Source: Sphingobacterium psychroaquaticum
GTDB lineage: Bacteria; Bacteroidota; Bacteroidia; Sphingobacteriales; Sphingobacteriaceae
Length of the DNA stretch: 64,000 nucleotides
Direction of reading: 5' to 3'
Assembly: GCF_900177625.1 (NCBI RefSeq)
Contig: NZ_FXAU01000008.1
Span: 62,001 to 126,000 of the forward strand
In this document: one piece after another, positions 8,559 to 15,962 of the stretch
Numbering within the stretch: position 1 is the first letter of the stretch
How the letters are laid out: each line of letters opens with the position of its first letter
The notes under the pieces: generated by a model
What the model was told of the DNA's origin: nothing
Seen by the model: the letters and a program-made list of their open reading frames with translations, nothing else
Database searches by the model: none
Made by a program: the position numbers and the translations under genes

Positions 8559-9402
8559 TTTAGTATTAACTGCCGATATTGGCGGAACACACATCACATC
8601 AGCAATAGTAGATATTTCGACATGGCAAATTCTAGAGGCTACAATCTCTAGAAGCCATGTTAATTCTAAATCGGATGCTAAATCGATTTTATTATCGTGG
8701 AAAGACTGTCTCACAGATAGTTTACAGAAAACAGAACACGTTATAAGCCATCTCGGAATTGCCATGCCCGGACCTTTTGATTATGAGAAAGGAATATCAT
8801 TAATGTTAAATCAAGATAAGTACGATGCGCTATACCAACTTAATATACAGGAAGCGCTACAAGAAGTCCTGGATTATAAAACTGAAATAAGGTTTATTAA
8901 TGATGCGGCGGCATTTTTACAAGGAGAGGTTTTTGCCGGCGACCTAAACCAGCGTGCAGTTATGCTGGGGATTACACTCGGAACAGGACTCGGATCCGCT
9001 GTTTGGAAACGTGGACAAAAAGCGTTCGATGCGGATCTTTGGAATAGCCCCTATAATGATACGATCTTCGAAGAGTACCTTGTAACACGCTGGCTCACCA
9101 AACGATTCGAAGAACTTTCTGGTATCTCCGAAAAAGGATTTAAAGATATTATAGAAAAACACCGTCAAACAAAAGCCTTTGATATTTTACTCACGGAATA
9201 TGCTAAATCGTTATATGACTTTCTGTGCTTTTTCTCGGAGAAACACCAATGCCACTCCTTTATCTTAGGTGGTAGCATTGCTAAAGCATGGCCGATTATT
9301 GAAAGCTATAATGCCTCAGATTTTCGTGCTTTTGAAATATGGACGGGTCAATATGCAGAAAAAGCGGCCATGATGGGTGCCGCTTCTTTATTTAGATCTT
9401 AA
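8548..9402 (+). CDS. ROK family protein, putative sugar kinase
   Basis: A 284-residue protein with an ASKHA fold. ADIGGTHITSAIVD at residues 9-22 is the phosphate-1 loop, INDAAAFLQGE near 118 gives the catalytic Asp segment, and GITLGTGLGSAV near 143 is the phosphate-2 loop. The Cys-rich zinc motif (CxCGxxGCxE) that defines typical ROK kinases is missing; the segment after GTGLGSA runs directly into a shorter helical part. It may be a glucokinase-like enzyme of divergent type. I placed the start at 8548, inside the end of aroC (11-base overlap), since the upstream extension is shared with aroC coding. Its link to aromatic synthesis is not known. Confidence 0.72.
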   Translation: MSDNLVLTADIGGTHITSAIVDISTWQILEATISRSHVNSKSDAKSILLSWKDCLTDSLQKTEHVISHLGIAMPGPFDYEKGISLMLNQDKYDALYQLNIQEALQEVLDYKTEIRFINDAAAFLQGEVFAGDLNQRAVMLGITLGTGLGSAVWKRGQKAFDADLWNSPYNDTIFEEYLVTRWLTKRFEELSGISEKGFKDIIEKHRQTKAFDILLTEYAKSLYDFLCFFSEKHQCHSFILGGSIAKAWPIIESYNASDFRAFEIWTGQYAEKAAMMGAASLFRS

Positions 9403-9420
9403 TTTCTTTCGGAGTCAACC

Positions 9421-9463
9421 GCAAGAATATCCCAATTACGAATAAAGCTTGGGATATTCTTGC
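9421..9463. repeat. Long perfect hairpin across the E1 stop codon
   Basis: GCAAGAATATCCCA (9421-9434) pairs perfectly with 9450-9463, extended by one A-T pair to 15 bp, with a 13-base loop. The right arm codes for the last residues of the minus-strand E1 gene, whose TAA stop (9436-9438) is in the loop. It separates the convergent ROK and E1 genes. No U-tract follows on either strand, so it may act with a termination factor or as a 3'-end stabiliser. Confidence 0.65.
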
Positions 9464-11859
9464 TCATTATACTCACTCATCATCTCATAGACCACCTCCA
9501 CAACATCATCCACGGAAGGTTTTGTGAAGTAATCACCATCCGACCCATACGGAGGACGGTGTGCTTTTGCCGACAGCGTACGCGGTTGTCCATCGAGAAG
9601 GAAGTATCCTTTTTGCGTTTCCAAAATCTCCTGCAAAAGGTAAGCTGTTGCACCTCCAGGCATATCCTCATCAACAACGAGTAGTTTATTGGTTTTACTA
9701 AGCGACTTAACAGAAAGTTGTTCCCGATCAAAAGGCAACAAACATTGTGCATCAATAATCTCAATAGAGATACCGAGCTTTTCAAGCTCTATAGCAGCCT
9801 CTTGTACGACTCGTAAAGTTGCCCCATACGATACAACCGTTACATCTTTTCCTGGGCGAATAAGTTCTGCCACGCCTATTGGAACAGTAAATTCACCTAC
9901 ATTTGATGGCATTTTCTCTTTCAATCGATAGCCATTCAAGCATTCCACAACAAGTGCAGGCTCGTCCGAACGCAACAAGGTATTATACATACCGGCTGCT
10001 TGGGTCATATTACGGGGTACACAGACATGCATTCCCCGCAAACCACCTAACAAAACAGTCATCGGTGAACCCGAATGCCAGATTCCTTCCAAACGATGTC
10101 CCCGTGTACGAACAATTACAGGCGCCTTTTGCGTTCCTTTTGTACGATAACTTAAACTAGCCAAATCGTCACTCAGTACAGGCATTGCATAAATCAGATA
10201 ATCCAAATACTGAATCTCGGCAATAGGTCTTAATCCACGCAAGGCCAAACCAATCCCCTTTCCGATGATAGCAGACTCCCGTATACCGGTATCAAAAACA
10301 CGGAGTTCACCGAATTTCTCCTGCAGTCCCGCAAATCCTTGGTTCACATCGCCGATCTTCCCGACATCTTCACCAAAAGCTAAAATACGTTCATCTCGGA
10401 TAAAATTCTCTTTGAAACAAGCATTGAGCACTTCGCGTCCATCGACTACCGCAGCATCATCGTCATACACCGTATCCGTCATGACTAAAGACAAAGGCGA
10501 TTCATTCGTATCACTGAACAATTTATCATTATACCGGCTATGATTAATAGCCATCTTTTCTTTATACCAAGAAACAAGTGCTTCTTTTCCTGCCACATTC
10601 ACCTGGCGTAAGTCTCGAATAGCACGTCTCACATTCGCATACACTTCCTTGAGTGAAGGCTCAGCTAAGGACTGTAGCATTTTTAATGGCAGATCAACCA
10701 TCGGATGCGGGATCTCTGAAAGTAGAGCGATGCTCTCATCAAGATCCACCTGAATAGTTTTATGATAATCAGCCCAAGCACGGCGCTGTTCGGTTCGTAC
10801 AAAGGCCTTGGCCTCTTTTTCTATATGAGCAAGTTCTTCTGCATTGGCAACGCCAGAGGTCAACAACCACTCTCGAAATTTAACATTGCAATCATAGGCA
10901 TCTTCCCATTCCAGGCGTTCTGCTGACTTGTAACGCTCATGCGACCCCGAAGTGGAGTGCCCTTGTGGCTGCGTTAATTCCGTAACATGTACCACACAAG
11001 GAACATGTTCCTCACGCGCAAACTTTGCAGCCCGTTCATATACCTCACATAGCGCTGCATAATCCCAACCACGGACTTTAAAAATCTCCACGCCAGATGT
11101 TCCAGCACTATCTCGCTGAAAGCCACGAATAGCTTCAGAAATATCCGACTTAGCTGTCTGGACTGCATTCGGAACCGAAATGCCATAACCATCATCCCAT
11201 ACCGATAAAACCACAGGAATCTGCTTTACCGCCATGGCATTAAGGGTTTCCCAAAAAACACCTTCCGATGTAGCAGCATTCCCAATCGTACAGAATACTA
11301 CTTCATTCCCTTTTTGGGAAAAGTAGTTGAGATACTCGAGCTGATCATTTTCACGGTAAAGTTTTGAAGCAAGCCCTAAACCCATCACGCGCGACATCTG
11401 CCCACCAGTCGTAGAGATGTCAGAAGCCGAATTTTTTTGTTCGGTTTGGTTATACCAATTTCCAGCGCTATCTATCAATTGGGTCGAAAAGTGACAATTC
11501 ATTTGTCGTCCTCCCGAAGAAGGATCCGCCTCTAAATCCGGATTTGCATATAATTGGGAGAAAAAATGATAGATATTGGATATCCCGGAGGCAAATATAA
11601 AAGTTTGATCCCGGTAGTATCCTGAACGCCAATCGCCTTCCTTAAAAACTTTTGACAAAGCAAGTTGTGCCACTTCCTTTCCGTCACCGAAAATTCCGAA
11701 TTTAGCCTTCCCTGTCAAAACTTCTTTCCGTCCCAACAAACTTACATATCTGCTTTCCGCAGCGAGTTTATAATCGTTTAGAATGATTTCGCGAAAGTCT
11801 TCAAAACTGATTTTTGAAGTTTCAAAATCATTACTTATGTTCATGGTAATATCAGACAT
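9436..11859 (-). CDS. Fused 2-oxoacid dehydrogenase E1 (alpha and beta subunits)
   Basis: An 807-residue thiamine-diphosphate enzyme in which E1alpha (about residues 25-370) and E1beta (about 475-800) are one chain. E1alpha shows TTGGQMSRVMGLGLA and GNAATSEGVFWETLNAMAVKQIPVVLSVWDDGYGIS, the ThDP/Mg site. E1beta shows LAFGEDVGKIGDVNQGF, DTGIRESAIIGKGIGLAL and VVDEDMPGGATAYL. It decarboxylates a 2-oxoacid and passes the acyl group to a lipoyl E2. The form resembles Bacteroidota fused branched-chain type E1 proteins; pyruvate as substrate cannot be excluded. No E2 or E3 gene is nearby, so the complex is assembled from distant loci. It stands alone, divergent from the gene at 12007. Confidence 0.88.
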   Translation of the reverse strand: MSDITMNISNDFETSKISFEDFREIILNDYKLAAESRYVSLLGRKEVLTGKAKFGIFGDGKEVAQLALSKVFKEGDWRSGYYRDQTFIFASGISNIYHFFSQLYANPDLEADPSSGGRQMNCHFSTQLIDSAGNWYNQTEQKNSASDISTTGGQMSRVMGLGLASKLYRENDQLEYLNYFSQKGNEVVFCTIGNAATSEGVFWETLNAMAVKQIPVVLSVWDDGYGISVPNAVQTAKSDISEAIRGFQRDSAGTSGVEIFKVRGWDYAALCEVYERAAKFAREEHVPCVVHVTELTQPQGHSTSGSHERYKSAERLEWEDAYDCNVKFREWLLTSGVANAEELAHIEKEAKAFVRTEQRRAWADYHKTIQVDLDESIALLSEIPHPMVDLPLKMLQSLAEPSLKEVYANVRRAIRDLRQVNVAGKEALVSWYKEKMAINHSRYNDKLFSDTNESPLSLVMTDTVYDDDAAVVDGREVLNACFKENFIRDERILAFGEDVGKIGDVNQGFAGLQEKFGELRVFDTGIRESAIIGKGIGLALRGLRPIAEIQYLDYLIYAMPVLSDDLASLSYRTKGTQKAPVIVRTRGHRLEGIWHSGSPMTVLLGGLRGMHVCVPRNMTQAAGMYNTLLRSDEPALVVECLNGYRLKEKMPSNVGEFTVPIGVAELIRPGKDVTVVSYGATLRVVQEAAIELEKLGISIEIIDAQCLLPFDREQLSVKSLSKTNKLLVVDEDMPGGATAYLLQEILETQKGYFLLDGQPRTLSAKAHRPPYGSDGDYFTKPSVDDVVEVVYEMMSEYNEQEYPKLYS

Positions 11860-12006
11860 AGTTAAACTACGGTTTTAACAAAAGTAGTAAAATATAAGTT
11901 CTATCCCAATTCTTCCCTTCGTTTATCACTTGCTTAAAATGGTAAAGAAGTTTTTCATTACAGCAATTAATAGTTACTTTTAGGCTCTTTTTAGTAGCAG
12001 AAAGTA

Positions 12007-12741
12007 ATGAGTAAGAATCCGAACAAGAACGAGCAGCAGCCCAATTTTTTAGGCGATTTAGAAAAGACCATCATTATCAATCAATTAATGGAAGTTCCTT
12101 TTACGGATCGCAATGAACAATGGCGGGATGATTTTTTGGCCCATATTGCGGGCGCCAATTTAAAGCTTGGCGATCCGGAGGTTATCATGAGTAACGACGG
12201 CTTTCCCTACATCCAACTACAAACGGTTGGTACAGACGAGAGTTTTCAAGCTTTTGTGTTACAGAATCAACTGGATGTTATCTTAGAACAGGGATTCGGA
12301 GTCGCTATCAATGCGCAATCAGGACAGCCAGATTGGGTATTTTCATACGGGGACTTAGTAAACCTGAGACTGAACCAATCTTTTTATTCTGAAGTGAGCT
12401 TGTTCTCAAATCCAAGCGAGTACCTCGGTATCGGACAAGATGAAGATATTTTGGTGGGTCAACCTTCCGAGGATATTTTTCCGGGCTACCTACGTCGGCA
12501 AGTCAAAGAGTTCTTACAGTATTCAGGGGTTAAGAATCCCAAAATGATGCTTATTGCCCGTAACTACACCGATGAAGAACGCGCTTCACAGGATTTGGTA
12601 TTTAATATTATGCCAACACAATTTGCGACGGAAAAAGATTTCAACACGATTATGAACACGGTACAATGGTTTTTACCCAAGCACTATTCATTCTTCGGGG
12701 TTGACGAGATGAGTATCGAGAACGGGTTTCAACCTTTATAA
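12007..12741 (+). CDS. Conserved protein of unknown function
   Basis: A 244-residue protein that I do not recognise. It has no signal peptide or membrane segment, and is moderately acidic with mixed alpha/beta character. Recognisable stretches are GDLEKTIIINQLMEVPFTDRN near the N-terminus and IMPTQFATEKDFNTIMNTVQWFLPKHYSFF near the C-terminus. The second stretch weakly recalls SseB-like enhancer proteins, but this is a guess. TACTTTTA about 35 bases upstream may be a -7 element. It is followed after 14 bases by a Nudix hydrolase gene, so the two are probably co-transcribed. Confidence 0.7.
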   Translation: MSKNPNKNEQQPNFLGDLEKTIIINQLMEVPFTDRNEQWRDDFLAHIAGANLKLGDPEVIMSNDGFPYIQLQTVGTDESFQAFVLQNQLDVILEQGFGVAINAQSGQPDWVFSYGDLVNLRLNQSFYSEVSLFSNPSEYLGIGQDEDILVGQPSEDIFPGYLRRQVKEFLQYSGVKNPKMMLIARNYTDEERASQDLVFNIMPTQFATEKDFNTIMNTVQWFLPKHYSFFGVDEMSIENGFQPL

Positions 12742-12755
12742 TTTTGGCGTAAACG

Positions 12756-13208
12756 ATGTATTTATTTAATGTACGGGTATATGGCATACTCGTGAACGAA
12801 AATAACGAAGTGCTGATCAGTGATGAGAAATTATCAAAGGTCGCTTTCACAAAATTCCCGGGCGGTGGATTGGAATATGGAGAAGGATTAATTGACGCTT
12901 TAAAGCGGGAGTTCATGGAGGAATGCGAGCTCGAGGTTGAAGTATTGAGCCATCTATACACCACAGATTTCTATGAAAAATCGAGCTTTAACGAAAGTCA
13001 AATTTTATCTATTTACTATCAAATAAAAGCCGTCAGTCCTATTACATTTGAACTAAAGAAAAGCCCATTCGATTTCTCGAATGAAAAGCAACAGGAGAAA
13101 ATGGAGGTCTTTCGGTTTATTCCTATAGCCGATCTTCAGGAGGACGATCTGACCTTCAAAACGGATAAAGCAGCGTGGAACGCTTTTAAACGGTTGCAGC
13201 AGAAGTAA
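12756..13208 (+). CDS. Nudix hydrolase
   Basis: A 150-residue Nudix domain protein. The Nudix box starts at GGLEYGEGLIDALKREFMEE near residue 34 and agrees with GX5EX7REUXEEXGU except that the last Gly is Glu (EECEL). All metal-binding Glu residues are present, so it should hydrolyse a nucleoside diphosphate-linked substrate; which one cannot be read. It sits directly after the unknown gene at 12007, likely in the same transcript. Confidence 0.87.
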   Translation: MYLFNVRVYGILVNENNEVLISDEKLSKVAFTKFPGGGLEYGEGLIDALKREFMEECELEVEVLSHLYTTDFYEKSSFNESQILSIYYQIKAVSPITFELKKSPFDFSNEKQQEKMEVFRFIPIADLQEDDLTFKTDKAAWNAFKRLQQK

Positions 13209-13535
13209 GGTTTCTTATTTTAGTTAGACAAGAGTTTATCCTTACTATTTCTTACCCGCCTACTGCGGGCAAGCTTGTAGCTCCTAATTAGTTGGGATTA
13301 GTTCAGTAGTTCGAGTTTGTAGCTTGGACTCTTTTGAGAGGACACGAGCCAAAGGCTCGCGCCAGCGTGCGGTAGTTGGGTCGTTTGTAGAGCACAGCTA
13401 AATTTTGTATCTTGTTGAAAGATTTGCGACCACTTCTATACGCCAACAAATCTTAAAGATATGGTTCCCCTATTGGCAGCCACCTACTATGCTCTCTGTA
13501 CTACAAACTCCTCACTACGAACTACAAACCACCAA
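13209..13535. repeat. Intergenic repeat block with hairpins and imperfect inverted arms
   Basis: No gene is seen here. The block has a hairpin CTTACCCGC/GCGGGCAAG (one mismatch) near 13253-13275, a perfect CGAGCC-AAA-GGCTCG hairpin at 13345-13359 followed by GCGCCAGCG, and outer arms that are imperfect inverted copies of each other: 13290-13328 (AGTTGGGATTAGTTCAGTAG) and 13498-13538 (the reverse of GTAGTTCGTAGT-like units). Motifs GTAGTT/ACTACAAAC recur. It looks like an intergenic REP- or MITE-like element rather than coding DNA. Copy number elsewhere cannot be told. Confidence 0.55.
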
Positions 13536-13673
13536 CTATATATACTTGAAAACGTAGTACAACACAATAATAATAACGATACAAGAAACGATAAGTGTTT
13601 TATTTCTTCTTCCATCGCTATAAGATTCTTCGCTCTTAAACTTATAATCTCGCTTAAAATTATTTAAGTCCAT
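13536..13673 (-). CDS. Small single-span membrane protein (45 residues)
   Basis: An ORF too short for routine calling, with ATG at 13673 preceded by AGGAGGTTAAA, an unusually good Shine-Dalgarno for this genome. It has a hydrophilic, charged N-terminal half (MDLNNFKRDYKFKSEE, then SDGRRNK) and one hydrophobic segment at residues 26-43 (TLIVSCIVIIIVLYYVF). The layout predicts a single-pass membrane protein with a cytosolic N-terminus. It lies downstream of rlmH on the same strand and its 3' end runs into the repeat block. Function unknown. Confidence 0.6.
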   Translation of the reverse strand: MDLNNFKRDYKFKSEESYSDGRRNKTLIVSCIVIIIVLYYVFKYI

Positions 13674-13733
13674 TTTAACCTCCTTTTATATATGAGATGC
13701 AAAAAAGCATCCTTTTTCACAATACACCAAAAA

Positions 13734-14207
13734 TTATTCGTGATGATAGGGTTCCCCTCGCATAATGCTGAAAGCACGATAAAGCTGCTCCACAAAGAAC
13801 ATACGTATCATCTGATGGGAGAACGTCATCTTCGATAATGAAATCTGTTGGTTTGCTCGCGCATAAACCTCCGACGAAAAGCCATACGGTCCACCAATTA
13901 CGAAAATAAGATGATTCACCGAGCCCACCATTTTTTGTTCGATAAACTTAGAAAAATCCACAGAACGATATTCTTTTCCCCGCTCATCCAAAAGCACAAC
14001 AAAATCCAATGTACTCATATTTTTTAGGATCAATTCGCCCTCTTTTGTCTTCTGTTGCTCCTGACTCAAGTTTTTTACATTTTTAATATCAGGCAACACC
14101 ACGATATTAAATGTAATATAGTGCTTCAAGCGCTTCACATAGTTTTCAATACCAGTCTGCACAAATCCCTCATCCGTCTTACCAATACAAAGCAATGTTA
14201 TCTTCAT
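13734..14207 (-). CDS. rlmH: 23S rRNA (pseudouridine1915-N3)-methyltransferase RlmH
   Basis: A 157-residue SPOUT-class enzyme that methylates pseudouridine 1915 in helix 69 of 23S rRNA with SAM. LDERGKEYRSVDFSKFI near residue 74, the knot segment FVIGGPYGFSSEVYARA near 103 and the C-terminal HQMIRMFFVEQLYRAFSIMRGEPYHHE are diagnostic. Length is the family norm. It is transcribed in the same direction as fba, but a strong terminator between them suggests its own promoter. Confidence 0.96.
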   Translation of the reverse strand: MKITLLCIGKTDEGFVQTGIENYVKRLKHYITFNIVVLPDIKNVKNLSQEQQKTKEGELILKNMSTLDFVVLLDERGKEYRSVDFSKFIEQKMVGSVNHLIFVIGGPYGFSSEVYARANQQISLSKMTFSHQMIRMFFVEQLYRAFSIMRGEPYHHE

Positions 14208-14264
14208 CGTATACGACCTCGTTTTAAGAAAGCAAAATTAGTTAAAGTTTACCTGAATATAAGG

Positions 14265-14306
14265 CATAAAAAATGGTTCTGCGGTATTGCGCCCCAGAAC
14301 CATTTT
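14265..14306 (-). terminator. Intrinsic terminator after fba
   Basis: A 12-bp perfect stem (14270-14281 with 14295-14306; CAGAACCATTTT arm) and a 13-base loop. On the minus strand the stem ends in a run of T, as expected for the fba transcript. Confidence 0.8.
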
Positions 14307-14346
14307 ATATCAACGGCTATTAGCAATTTGCTGTTCGCCTATCGCA

Positions 14347-15426
14347 TTACAGCTTACTGTTTATATCAATTGCATTAAGCTCTTCGAATGCTTGTGTCAA
14401 ACGTGTAACAAAAGCCTCTTCACCTTTACGTAACCATACGCGTGGATCATAGTATTTTTTGTTTGGAGAATCTTCCCCCTCTGGGTTACCGATCTGTCCT
14501 TGTAAGTAATCGTGGTTTTTCGCTTCATACGCACGAACACCATCCCAATATGCCCATTGCATATCCGTATCAATATTCATTTTGATAGCTCCGTAAGAGA
14601 TTGCTTCTGCAATTTCTTCTGGGCTAGATCCTGATCCACCATGGAATACAAAGTTTACCGGCTTCTCTGCAGAAAGGTTAAATTTCTGACGGATAAACTC
14701 TTGTGAGTTATGTAAGATTACAGGTTGTAACTTCACGTTTCCTGGCTTGTACACCCCGTGTACATTCCCGAAAGCTGCCGCTACTGTAAATTTATCAGAA
14801 ACTTGAGAAAGTTCTTCGTATGCATACGCTACCTCTTCTGGTTGTGTATAAAGTTTCGAACTATCAACATCCGAGTTATCAACACCATCTTCCTCACCAC
14901 CTGTAACACCTAACTCGATTTCAACCGTCATACCTAGCGGTTTCATGCGCTCCAAGTATTTTTTTGATATCTCAATATTTTCTTCAATCGGCTCTTCAGA
15001 TAAATCCAACATATGCGATGAAAACAAAGGCTTGCCATGTTGTGCAAAGAATTTCTCACCTGCATCCAATAAACCGTCGATCCAAGGCAACAATTTCTTC
15101 GCCGCGTGATCTGTGTGCAAAATTACCGCAACACCATAGTGCTCCGCCAATAAGTGTACATGTTGCGCCGCCGAAACAGCACCCAAGATACACGCTTTCA
15201 ACCCGTCATTATTTAATGTTTTACCCGCATAAAACTGTGCGCCACCATTAGATAATTGAATGATTACTGGGGAATTTACTGCCTTAGCAGTCTCCATAAC
15301 AGCGTTAATAGAATTGGTACCAATAACGTTTACTGCTGGCAATGCGAATTTGTGTGTTTTTGCAATCTCAAAAAGCTCTTGCACTTGACTACCCGTCAAA
15401 ACACCTTTAAAATCTTTTAGGCTCAT
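14347..15426 (-). CDS. fba: Class II fructose-bisphosphate aldolase
   Basis: A 359-residue zinc-dependent aldolase of glycolysis and gluconeogenesis that interconverts fructose 1,6-bisphosphate with DHAP and glyceraldehyde 3-phosphate. VILHTDHAAKKLLPWIDGLL near residue 105 carries the catalytic Asp and a zinc His, VEIELGVTGGEEDGVDN near 172 carries a metal Glu, FGNVHGVYKPGNVKL near 219 a zinc His, and FHGGSGSS near 262 the last zinc His and phosphate loop. Length and insertions match the class IIA enzymes of E. coli type. Monocistronic with its own terminator. Confidence 0.96.
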   Translation of the reverse strand: MSLKDFKGVLTGSQVQELFEIAKTHKFALPAVNVIGTNSINAVMETAKAVNSPVIIQLSNGGAQFYAGKTLNNDGLKACILGAVSAAQHVHLLAEHYGVAVILHTDHAAKKLLPWIDGLLDAGEKFFAQHGKPLFSSHMLDLSEEPIEENIEISKKYLERMKPLGMTVEIELGVTGGEEDGVDNSDVDSSKLYTQPEEVAYAYEELSQVSDKFTVAAAFGNVHGVYKPGNVKLQPVILHNSQEFIRQKFNLSAEKPVNFVFHGGSGSSPEEIAEAISYGAIKMNIDTDMQWAYWDGVRAYEAKNHDYLQGQIGNPEGEDSPNKKYYDPRVWLRKGEEAFVTRLTQAFEELNAIDINSKL

Positions 15427-15611
15427 TGTTTTATTTTAAGATATTGTCGATTTAATTATAATTCTGACTAAAGATACTACTTTTTTACAATACCCAACAA
15501 TACTTAGTGTAAAAAATACACTATATAAAGCACCATTATTTTCCCAAAACTGAATTCGTCTCTTCTTAAATATATTAATATCTTTACTTTTCATAGACAC
15601 AATTCATTTTT

Positions 15612-15959
15612 ATGGTACATGTTTACGGCATTAAAAATTGTAACACAGTAAAGAAAGCATTAGACTGGCTTGATCATAACAAAGTTGCATACACTTTTCA
15701 TGATTTCAAGAAAGAACCAGCGACAGAAGAAAAGCTTTTGGAATGGCAAAAGGAAGTAAGCTGGGAGGTTTTGGTTAATAAAAAAGGAACAACTTGGCGC
15801 AAATTAACGGATCCGGAGAAAGCAGCGGTAGTCGATCCTTCTTCGGCCAATCACGTTCTTTTAGCGAACAACAGTATGATCAAACGCCCGGTTATTGAAA
15901 CAGCTAAAGGAATCATTTTGGGTTTTGATGAATCCGAATACACCAAAAAATTAGGATAA
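15612..15959 (+). CDS. ArsC/Spx-like thioredoxin-fold protein (YffB type)
   Basis: A 115-residue ArsC-family protein: VYGIKNCNTVKKALDWLDHNKVAYTFHDFKKE at the N-terminus with a single Cys where arsenate reductases have their catalytic Cys, and IKRPVIETAKGIILGFDE near the C-terminus. The family includes arsenate reductase, the RNA-polymerase-binding Spx proteins and YffB of unknown function. With one Cys and no ars genes around it, the YffB type is most likely. The next gene starts 3 bases after its stop, so they share a transcript. Confidence 0.85.
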   Translation: MVHVYGIKNCNTVKKALDWLDHNKVAYTFHDFKKEPATEEKLLEWQKEVSWEVLVNKKGTTWRKLTDPEKAAVVDPSSANHVLLANNSMIKRPVIETAKGIILGFDESEYTKKLG

Positions 15960-15962
15960 GAT

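Noticed and set aside
13209..13535. tRNA-like or CRISPR-like structure in the repeat block
   Set aside because: No cloverleaf, no CCA end and no regularly spaced direct repeats were found; the hairpins are of REP type.
13461..13667. 68-codon plus-strand ORF in the repeat region
   Set aside because: It consists largely of repeat units and lies opposite the small membrane protein gene, which has the better start signal and topology.
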